The notes beneath the pieces were generated by a model. It did not search any database and was not told where the DNA came from. It saw nothing but the letters and a program-made list of their open reading frames with translations. A program made the position numbers and the translations under genes. From Apiospora phragmitis (taxonomy: Eukaryota; Ascomycota; Sordariomycetes; Amphisphaeriales; Apiosporaceae): DNA of 64,000 bases. Shown in pieces: positions 55,666 to 64,000 of the stretch. The stretch covers positions 3,018,501-3,082,500 of the forward strand of contig JAQQWL010000006.1 in the NCBI GenBank assembly GCA_038363925.1, written 5' to 3'. Every line of letters begins with the position of its first letter. Within the stretch, counting starts at the first letter, position 1.

Positions 55666-56615
55666 GAATGGGGTGTGAAACGCAAACTACAGGTAAAGCC
55701 GTGGTGATGAGCAACAAACGCTTCTTGGAAGGGCGTTAGGAAGCAAGCAAGACAGTTCTTGGTGGCGATTATGGCACAAGATCACCCTGGCCTATTGCAT
55801 AACGTCACTGTCGCTTTGAGGGTTAACATTGGAAGCTGTGCTTCTGCTTAGATGTGTGTATACCGATAACGGCTGTAATCGGCCAAGGAAGTTGAAAGCG
55901 AAGAAGCAATCTTTCCGCGATATTCCATGTCTATGTGCTTACAAGACGATAGGGGCCTACTATCTTACATGTAGGTTTTGGAGTTGGACTTGGCTAGAAT
56001 GATGACTTGTATGAGATAAGGGGGAGAAAGGCCGGGGGCGCCGTATCGCCGTATCGTGGATCGAGATAAGCAGGCCCATTTCTGTCTTACATACGGAGCA
56101 GTATGCATGATAGAGACATCTGGCCAGGATTATACCATTCTCCACTTAGGTTCCTATTGTGTGCGGCCAAGCAGGTTTTAGCATCATCCACAGTCTATAT
56201 CTAAAGCTAGCTACTCCGTACACAACACATACATACACACATGCATGTGTATTACTGGTCATGCGGCACGATATGACACATTGATGAGTATGGAGTACGC
56301 CATTGATTTACTATGTACGTGCGAGGTACATGCCTGATACTTTCCTTGTGAGGTTGCAGTACTTTGGCTACTAATGCTGCATGCCAGTATGACAATAGGG
56401 TGCTGTTCATCTTACCAAGATCGGCACTCGTGTTCGGCAAGCGGTGGCCTTTTTCTCTGTTCACTGATGACCCCAACAATTCTCTGTCCTTATTCTCACG
56501 AGGTGGAATGAAGCGAAGCCTTGCTGCTTGTGTTTGCCTCCCGTAACCCCCTTCCCCTCTCGCCCTTTTCTTTTTTGTGTATCCAGCTTCACTCTTGGTG
56601 ATCGATGCATTCATC

Positions 56616-56843
56616 ATGTTTCGCTTCCAGAAGGCAAAGAAAATTACGAACGGTTTGTTCGTGGGCTCCGGCTATAATCCTGTTTGTGCAGATACTCTCG
56701 ATTTGCCTGGAGCCCCAGAGAATATACATTCCCATACCACTTCAAAGGTGGGAGCCGGACGTCTTAGGGAGATAGCATGGGCCGCATTCTTTGTACTATG
56801 GACAGCTGCTTGTCTTCTTGTCGGATTTCATTTTCAGAAGTAA
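56616..56843 (+). CDS. Possible small membrane protein at the edge of the RIP block
   Basis: A 75-residue frame starts MFRFQKAKKITNGLF and ends with one hydrophobic stretch (IAWAAFFVLWTAACLLVGFHF) followed by a stop about 40 bp before the A+T-rich block. It may be a real small protein, or the truncated start of a gene cut by the transposon. I do not recognise a family. Confidence 0.3.
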   Translation: MFRFQKAKKITNGLFVGSGYNPVCADTLDLPGAPENIHSHTTSKVGAGRLREIAWAAFFVLWTAACLLVGFHFQK

Positions 56844-56850
56844 GCTAAAG

Positions 56851-56880
56851 CACCCCTCCACGGACCACCCCTTCACGGAC
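56851..56880 (+). repeat. 15-bp tandem duplication at the RIP boundary
   Basis: CACCCCTCCACGGAC (56851-56865) is followed directly by CACCCCTTCACGGAC (56866-56880); they differ by one C/T. The A+T-rich block begins within about 15 bp. Confidence 0.75.
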
Positions 56881-57512
56881 CACCGCGTTTCGCTTTATAA
56901 ACGCGTTAGACCCTTAAATAATAATATAGATTTCTTTTATTACTTTTACCTCTTAATTATATATATTATTATTATTTTATTCTTTTTTTTTAATTATTTC
57001 TTTATATCGTTATTTAATACTTAAAGATGCGCGTAAGCTGCGATACGTGACGTAAAGCTCGAACTAAGTGTTCGTAAAGCCGTCTATAAATAAGATGCCG
57101 ACCGATCTTATATTATGCGGCGCCTAGCCGGTATACCGACGCGATAAGAGCTAAATAAAGACCGGCAGGTATTATTACTATTTTTTAAAATTTAATTAAC
57201 GAATTAAGCTATCGGTTAAGCTAGACTAGGCTTTACACTAACGCTTATTAAGTTTAAATATATAGCTTAACGAATACTAAACGCTTTCGAGGCGTCTTAT
57301 ACGTTAAAGTAATATTAATATATTCGATTTTTAATTAAAAACGAGTTCGTTAAAACTATTAAGTTTAAAATAATTAATTATAACCGCGTTAATAGAGCAA
57401 TTATTATTAATATTAATGTTTTTTTAATAGATTTAATACTTTAAAACTAATTAATATCTCTTTTAAACGCTTTTATAATACTAACAAAATGAGTATTAGC
57501 TAAGGTATTAGC

Positions 57513-57533
57513 GGTAACCACTAGGTGGTTACC
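57513..57533. repeat. Perfect 9-bp-arm palindrome inside the RIP block
   Basis: GGTAACCAC at 57513-57521 and GTGGTTACC at 57525-57533 are exact complements around TAG. It retains CA and TG dinucleotides that are rare in the surrounding DNA. Confidence 0.7.
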
Positions 57534-59739
57534 GAAGCTACTAGCCATCTAGCCTTTAAAAAAAACGTCGAAAAAGGGGAATAAATTACTACTTTAAAGT
57601 GTATAAGCTATAATAGGGTAGCCCTCTCGCCGTTAATTATTTTTAAAGGGGCCGACGTTTAAAGCTAGTGGTTTCTAGACTAAGATAGTTATTTTTAAGA
57701 TAACTAGCGGTTTAAAACATCGTTTAAAAAGTGGACTAATAATTTTATAATATTAGATTAAATTTAAAATGTTTTTATTTTTTATATTCGGTTTCGTTAC
57801 GGTAATAAATAAGTTATTTTAATTTATAATAGTTATAATTTATATATAAATTATTACGACCCGACTTAATTATGCGGCTAAGAACCTCACTTACCGGCAC
57901 GAAACTACTATACCTCGACTAGGCTATAATACTATAGTTATAGACTATACCGCTAGCTATATTAATATAAAGCTAGGCTTTCCTTAATAATAAGTAACGA
58001 TAATATTATTTCGCCCGGCGATGGGACGAATACGCCTATAAGCGATAGCGGCCGTTAATAAGTCACGTAACGCGACGAACGTTTAAACGAAACTATTAAG
58101 TAATATAAAACGAGATTAAAAAAGATTACTAAGTAATATTAAACGCGTTTAAGCGAGATTATTAAATAATAACGGATTAAAAAAAAATTAAATATATAAT
58201 TACGAACGTTTTTTATATATTTTATATAAATATTTTTTATTTTAATAATTAATTTAATTTATTAATAAAATAAATAACTTTAATAACTTTATTATAAATA
58301 CTTTTAAATTTATATACTTTAATTATTTTCGTTTTTATAAATTATTATTTATTATATTAATAAAAGCGGACTTTTATTACACGTTTAAATACTTTTTTAT
58401 ATTATTAATATAAACCTTAATACATCTTATTAAGTTTTTTTTAAATCTTAGATAACGTTCGTTATATTTTAATTACTTTTATTCTTATAAGTTATTATTT
58501 AAACCTTTAAATAATAATACTATAAGAACTATATTTACGCCTAGCCTTAGTAATACTGTCCGATAAGGGAAGATCCCTATTATTACCCTTAGCACTTCTT
58601 AGCGAAACCCTACTATAAAGGTTAATAATAACGATAATAATAACAAGCCTATTCGATAAACGTTAATTAAACGAATTAAAAAGTTCGAGTAAGAAAGCGC
58701 TAATTATTAATATTATTATATACGGCTTAAAAAAGAGTATAACGAGCTCCGAATTAAAGATATCTTAAAATAAATACCTTATAATATTAATAAATTATAT
58801 AAAAAAAATACTTCTCTTTTATATAACTATTAATATTATTTAGACCTTTATTATACTTAAAAAGAGTATAAAAATTAATATTTTAATATTATTTAACGAA
58901 ATAAATAAGAATTTTCGAAACTTTCTCGTTTAAGTTAAAACCTATTAACGATTTTATAAAAGAACGTTTTAAAACATTACTTAATAAGTCGTTTATGTTA
59001 GCTCGTTTTTTAAAAATAAGGCACTTGTTTAATTCGAACTTTACTTAAATAAATTCGTAAAAAATAATTAATAAGTTAAGCTATGCCGTACGGAGGTATA
59101 ACGAATCTTCGAAAGCTACGATAACTTCGAGTAAGCTTTTAAGTCACTTTTTTAAAACCTCGACGAAAAACGACAGGTAGAGAGGGAACTTAAAACCTTT
59201 AAATAAAAGGGATTAGCCGCCTTTTACACAGCCGAATTCCGACGTATTATAATTCGATTAAATTATATTAAAGCTACGAAAATTATAATATATTATTAAG
59301 GCTTAAAAAAAAAACGTTAAAAATAAACTTAGCCGGTTAAATACCTTTAATAATTTTTTTTCGTATATAGAATTTATTATTAAAATCGATACTCGTATAT
59401 ATAAATAACGCTACGAGAAATAAAGCTTACTATTATAATAAACTAATTAAATTTAAATTAATACCGAATAATTATATTAATATAATAACATACCGCTTAA
59501 AAATATTACGGCGTATAGCTATTATAGTAGACTTATAGATTTCGATATTATTAAATATAATAATTTAAATAAAAAGTAACGCGTTATTTATTATAACTAT
59601 TAAAAATAAAGATATTACGCTCGAGAATATCGAGTATTAAAAAAAAACTTTCGATAAATACTAAACGAATAACACGTTAATATTATTAAAGTAAAAAACA
59701 CCTTAATAATAATTATTAAAAGTAATAACGTTATTATTA

Positions 59740-59895
59740 AACATGGTAGCCTATTCTGGATAGCCTATTACAACGACGGGTACGCCTCACACCTGGCGGA
59801 CAAGGAAGGTACTAGATGGTTTCTAAAAACCCCCAAGGGTGGAAACCATAACCGGAACGTCGCGATACTGCGGAAGGAGTAACCCCCCCTACATA
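59740..59895 (+). mobile_element. Less-mutated gag-like fragment
   Basis: This ~155-bp patch has near-normal base composition and many CA/TG dinucleotides. A frame open for about 45 codons reads HGSLFWIAYYNDGYASH, then DKEGTRWFLKTPKGG. The pattern W-x(2)-Y-Y-N-D, H and W resembles the C-rich patch of fungal gypsy gag proteins (W-x-x-C-Y-D-D-x-C), with Cys to Tyr and similar changes. Assignment is by likeness from memory of the family, so moderate. Confidence 0.45.
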
Positions 59896-60879
59896 ACGAT
59901 AATAGCGATTTTATAAACGACATTATAAGTTAACCAGCGTAATTATTAAACTATAAATGTTTAATTAATATATTAATAAAAGAATTAATAAATAAGATTA
60001 TAAAGTTTAAAAATTTAAAGACTAATAAATAATTAACTATTTTTAATATCCCTTACTTCGATTTAAAACGTTTATATTAAGTACTTATTACAGCTAGGTT
60101 TAATTAAAGAATCTATAATAATTACGCGGTAAAAAACGATACTTAAATCTCTTTTATATATAAAGAATACTTTATACTCTTATAAATTTTATATGTACAT
60201 AATATTTATATAAAACACCTCGCGAAAAAACTCGAATACGAATAGTTTTCTCGAAGGATCGGTAAACGACCTATTACGTAATTATACCTTAACTATATTA
60301 TTAAAAAAATCCGAACGTTAATTTTTAATAAACGGCGCGTATACTTATTAATATAAAAAGATTTATAATAGCTATAATAATATTATTTAAAAGGACGAGA
60401 TTAAAAGGAGTATTTTAAAAACTAATACTTTAAATACGTTTAAAAAAAATCGCGAGTTTATAAACGTTTAAAAAAAAACGCTTAATACTTTTAAAATATA
60501 TAAATATATACCTAATAAAAAAAACGCCTTAATTTATTAAAAAACTTATAAAACGTTTATAAATTATCGCGAACTTAATAAACTTTTAAATTACTCGAAA
60601 AACCCGAGTTTTAAGTATTAAAGATAGTATTTTATACGAAAAGGAGTATAAAAACACCCTTAGCGGTATATTAAAAAGCGCCTTATAAAAAACGAAAAGA
60701 ATAATAATAACGATACGAAGATTGATCGTAAAGAAATATTAATTACTTATAAGAGCAGCGTTCGAGAAATAAACGCCGCTTATTATAAAAGGACGATAAT
60801 AGGCGAATTAAAATAGGTCCCTATATTAAATAATAAATAATCGAGCTATTTATAAATATATTATATTAATAATAAGTAT

Positions 60880-61150
60880 AAAAAGAGTTTATATTAAAGC
60901 GCTACTCGATAACGGAACGTAAAGAAATTATATTTTACTACGAATCGTTAACCGCCTTAAACTCGAATAATAAGAAAAAAACGCCTTATACCGATTTAAA
61001 ACCGTTAATAAAAAACTTATAACTTATAACGATAAAGAAATACGGAAAGAAATCGCGAACCTTTCGGTCGATATCGGAAAACGCTATAAACGAATTACGT
61101 ATAATATCACGGACGTCGCAAAATACGACATAATTTTAAAAATACCTTAA
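60880..61150 (+). mobile_element. Retroelement protease remnant
   Basis: Near 60898 the frame reads ALLDNGT, the expected form of an aspartic-protease active site (ALIDSGA-type) after mutation, followed by degenerate codons. No intact frame remains. Confidence 0.45.
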
Positions 61151-61439
61151 TTATAAGTAAATAATTTTAAAATTAATTAAAAAATAGGCTAACTTTAATA
61201 AGATATATTAAAAAGAGGTTTAATTAATAAGTAGCGGTTTAAAAAATAACCCCTTAATAAACTTAAAGTTTTTAAAATATATATTATTATTAGGAAACCT
61301 AAGCCGAACGTTATAATAATTATATTAAAAAAGTACCGGTAATTCGAAACTCTTTTTAATAAAAAACTAAAAATAAGCTTACCGCTTTATATATAATAAA
61401 ATTATAAAATACCCTTTAAAAATAGGAAAAAACCCCTAT

Positions 61440-62080
61440 TTATACCTATATATAAACTTAACCAGGAGTATAAACAAGTCTTAAAAGAGTATATCATAGA
61501 AAATCTCGAGAAAAGAGTTATATAACTATTCACGTCGCCAGCAGGCTTCCCTATCCTCTTTATCCCGAAAAAGAGCAAGGACGGGAAACTTAAGTAGCAT
61601 ATATACATCGATTACTAAAAGCTTAACGAAATCATTATTAAGAACCGGTACCCCTTACCTCTAATCGGCGATTTACGAAATAAATTATTAAACGTTAAAA
61701 TCTTTATAGTATTTAATCTCTTTAATATATATAACTTAATTCGAATTAAGGAAAGAAAAGAATAAAAAACCGCGTTTCGAACTAAATATAAATATTCCGA
61801 ATATTAAGCTATATTATTTAATTTAATTAATATATTAATTAGCTTTTAATTTATAATTAATTATATTTTATAAAAATACCTAGATAAGTTTATTATAATA
61901 TATCTCGACAATATCTTTATTTACTCCGAGAATAATAAATAGTATTAAAAATACGTAAAACTAATATTCTAAAAGCTATAAAACGCTAACCTATTAATTA
62001 ACCTAAAAAAGAGCGAATTCTACTAACGATCCGTTATATTCGTAAAATACGTAATATCCCTTAAAAAAACCCGGATAAAA
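61440..62080 (+). mobile_element. Reverse transcriptase remnant, Ty3/gypsy type
   Basis: Readable fragments with stops between them: SPAGFPILFIPKKSKDGKLK, IDY, KLNEIIIKNRYPLPLIGDLR and YLDNIFIYSENN. The last corresponds to the Y-x-D-D catalytic motif of RT with the second Asp changed to Asn, as a G-to-A change would do. The NRYPLPLI stretch is a hallmark of gypsy RT. Confidence 0.88.
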
Positions 62081-62299
62081 CCTTCTAAAGTCTTAATAAT
62101 TAAAAAATAACCCACGCCTATAAGCGCTATAAAAGTTAAATCTTTTTTAAAATTAACTAATTATTACCGGATATTTATCCCCGGATTTAATAAATTAGTA
62201 ATATTTTTAATAAACTTAACGAAAAAAAATAAACTATTTTAATAAAAAAAAAAAGACTAAGCCTTTTACGATATTAAAAAGCGAATCTTTAACGAACTA

Positions 62300-62410
62300 A
62301 TACTCCGCGTAACGGACTTTTCGAAACCTTTTAAAATTAAAACCGATATATCGAACTATATAATCGGAGGATAATTAAATTAATAAAACGATAATTAAAA
62401 ATCGCACTTT
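62300..62410 (+). mobile_element. RNase H remnant
   Basis: The fragment FSKPFKIKTDISNYIIGG matches the start of gypsy RNase H (KPFxIETDASxxAIGG), with Ala to Ile/Asn-type changes and lost codons around it. Confidence 0.75.
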
Positions 62411-63049
62411 ATTGTATTTTTTTTTTAAAAAAACTTAATTATTAAATATATAATAAAGAGTTAATAACTATTATTAAAACTTATAAAAAATAAAGATATT
62501 ATTTTAACGAAATAATAAAACTAATTAAAATTTATATTAATTATAAAAACCTTATAATATTTATTATTATTAAAAAGTTAAATAAATAATAAATACGATA
62601 ATTTAAATTCCTTTCGAAATTTAACCTCACTATTATTTACTAGAAAAGTAGCGAGAACGGTCGCGCCGACGCACTAAGCCGATAACTAAACCATTAAAAA
62701 AAGGTCCCGCTCGAAACACGAACTATCCTTACGTACGACTAAGATAGTAACCTTATATCGTCGAAATAATTAAATATTACGAGTCACGTTTAATATAGTA
62801 ACGAATAAATTACTAAGTTCTAGTAACTTAATTAAGGCCTCGATTCTATTAACCACCCCGGGGATCGCTTCGAAAACTGCGACGACCCCACCTTTTATTA
62901 AAATGAGATCTATATTTTTAAGCGGTATTATAAAGACTTTATTAAAAAGTTTTACGAACACCCTATATATAGATATTAAGGAATATTTAAAACTTAAAAA
63001 CGAATTATTAAATAATTTAATTATAAGAACTTTAAACTAATTATAATTA

Positions 63050-63400
63050 AAGTTATTAATAAATATAACTTATATAATAAAACTAAATCCGTAAGATATT
63101 AACCGTACGGAGAGTTATAATTAATTTCACCGCTAAATAAAGCGTAGAAAACGATCGTACTCGATTTTATAATTAAACTACCCCCGTTCGAAAGAACCCT
63201 TAACTAAAATTAATTACGACAATATCTTAATAATTACGGATAAACTCATAAAATACACTTACTTTTTACCGTATAAAGAGTTTAGTAATATTAACGACCT
63301 AGCTTATACCTTCCTCCGTATTATTATTAACTAGTACGAATTACTAGAAATAATTATTTCCGATTAAAATAAGTTATTTATAATAAAATTTTAAAAATTA
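63050..63400 (+). mobile_element. Integrase remnant
   Basis: Fragments in order: PYGEL near 63105, VLDFIIKLPPFERT near 63155, LIKYTYFLPYKE near 63245 and ELLEIIISD near 63335. These match the post-zinc-finger linker and the D,D of the catalytic core of gypsy integrases (MDFITGLP, LTKMAHFIP, PETIISDRG). Confidence 0.8.
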
Positions 63401-64000
63401 CTTATAATATAACTCAATATTAAGTATAAGTTATCTATAATTTATTACCTTTAAACGAATAAATAAATAAAAAGAATAAATTAAATATTAAAATAATACT
63501 TACGCTGCTACGTTAACTATAAATAAAATAACTAGGTACAATTATTACCTATAGCTTAATTCGCTTATAATAATGTAATTAACGAGATTACACATATATT
63601 ATTATTTCGAATAAACTACGGGTATAACTTAAAAATTATTAAAAAACCTTTAAAAAAAAAGCTAGTATTAATCGTAACTATTTAAATTAAAAAATTAAAA
63701 GAATTTTAAATTATATTATAATAAAACCTCACTTTCTTTTAATAATAAATAAAAAGATACGCTAACTAAACAAGGTTAAAAAGACTAACCTTTAAAAAAG
63801 GAAAAAAAGTTTACCTCTTATAACGAAATATTAAAATAAAGCGACTAAGCAATAAACTAGACTTTAAAAAAATTAAACTATTTAAAATCGTAAAAATCGT
63901 TTTAAAAACTAATTACTAATTATTACTACTTAAAATAATATAAATACACCCTATATTTTATATTTTATTATTTAAGCCAGCGGCTAAAAAAACGTTAATT

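Larger units (their letters stand above)
55666..56880. other. Intergenic before the A+T-rich block
   Basis: About 1.2 kb of normal base composition. It holds one weak small ORF (56616-56843) and, at its right edge, a 15-bp tandem duplication (56851-56880). Confidence 0.5.
56881..64000 (+). mobile_element. RIP-mutated Ty3/gypsy-type retrotransposon block, runs off the window
   Basis: From about 56885 the sequence changes abruptly to A+T-rich DNA dominated by TA, AT, AA and TT. CG dinucleotides persist while CA and TG are nearly absent, the product pattern of repeat-induced point mutation (C to T in CpA). The plus-strand order of readable fragments is gag-like (about 59.7 kb), protease-like (60.9 kb), reverse transcriptase (61.4-62.1 kb), RNase H (62.3 kb) and integrase (63.1-63.4 kb), the Ty3/gypsy order. 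All frames are riddled with stops, so the element is dead. I could not define LTRs. A near-perfect 9-bp-arm palindrome (57513-57533) may belong to a less-mutated terminal region. Confidence 0.85.

Noticed and set aside
61402..62961. Two 60-70-residue minus-strand frames inside the RIP block
   Set aside because: They are antisense to the RT region and arise from A+T-rich sequence with few stops in that frame; no independent evidence.
1..64000. CRISPR array, phage or bacterial operon features
   Set aside because: No regularly spaced repeats; introns and gene content are fungal.
56881..64000. A+T-rich block as mitochondrial DNA or a centromere without genes
   Set aside because: Retroelement domain fragments in Ty3/gypsy order and the CpA-depleted, CpG-retaining pattern fit a RIP-mutated transposon better; centromere function cannot be judged from sequence.

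Overview
The window reads as a gene-dense chromosomal segment of a filamentous ascomycete (Pezizomycotina). Grounds for this: short GT-AG introns (43-203 nt) with CTAAC-type branch sites, many typical fungal families (divergent O-methyltransferase and cupin genes, secreted GH27 galactosidase, MCT-type MFS transporter, RGS-LOV photoreceptor, ADE2 as a PurK-PurE fusion), and a 7 kb A+T-rich block with the signature of repeat-induced point mutation (RIP). I did not identify the species.

Layout. 0.2-1.8 kb: F-box/ankyrin gene broken by two in-frame stops. 2.1-4.8 kb: O-methyltransferase (-) and cupin gene (+) sharing a promoter. 5.3-6.1 kb: acidic repeat protein of unknown function. 8.1-10.0 kb: secreted GH27 alpha-galactosidase. 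10.5-12.1 kb: Prp4-like U4/U6 snRNP WD40 protein. 12.7-14.5 kb: transcription-type cyclin. 15.0-16.5 kb: Dus4-like tRNA dihydrouridine synthase (-). 17.3-18.3 kb: pyridoxal-reductase-like aldo-keto reductase. 19.5-20.5 kb: amidohydrolase/decarboxylase. 22.9-25.6 kb: large disordered protein. 26.6-28.5 kb: ADE2. 29.2-31.1 kb: FAD oxidoreductase. 31.7-34.5 kb: RGS-LOV protein (-). 36.3-37.0 kb: MARVEL-like membrane protein. 38.7-40.6 kb: membrane alpha/beta hydrolase. 41.2-42.9 kb: MFS transporter (-). 44.2-48.0 kb: 1,200-residue secreted low-complexity protein (-). 49.7-50.7 kb: EI24/Rrt8-type membrane protein (-). 51.2-54.4 kb: two fungal proteins of unknown function. 54.5-55.7 kb: DOMON/cytochrome b561-like protein (-). 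56.9-64.0 kb: RIP-degraded Ty3/gypsy-type retroelement, still readable as gag-like, protease, RT, RNase H and integrase fragments in that order.

The strongest general observation is that at least 17 apparent one-base deletions, most in short G or C runs, break nine otherwise well-preserved genes, including ones expected to be important (ADE2, the transcription cyclin, Dus4). In every gene, adding back the missing bases makes the spliced length divisible by three and restores the family's usual C-terminus. This looks more like systematic homopolymer undercalling in the assembly than biological decay. The F-box/ankyrin gene differs: it has nonsense codons and no frameshift.

The genes are mostly unrelated housekeeping and metabolic genes, not one pathway. 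The nearest to a functional unit is the divergent O-methyltransferase/cupin pair. The most notable protein is the RGS-LOV photoreceptor, with its flavin-adduct cysteine intact. Predicted introns come from reading frame and splice signals only; no transcript data were available.
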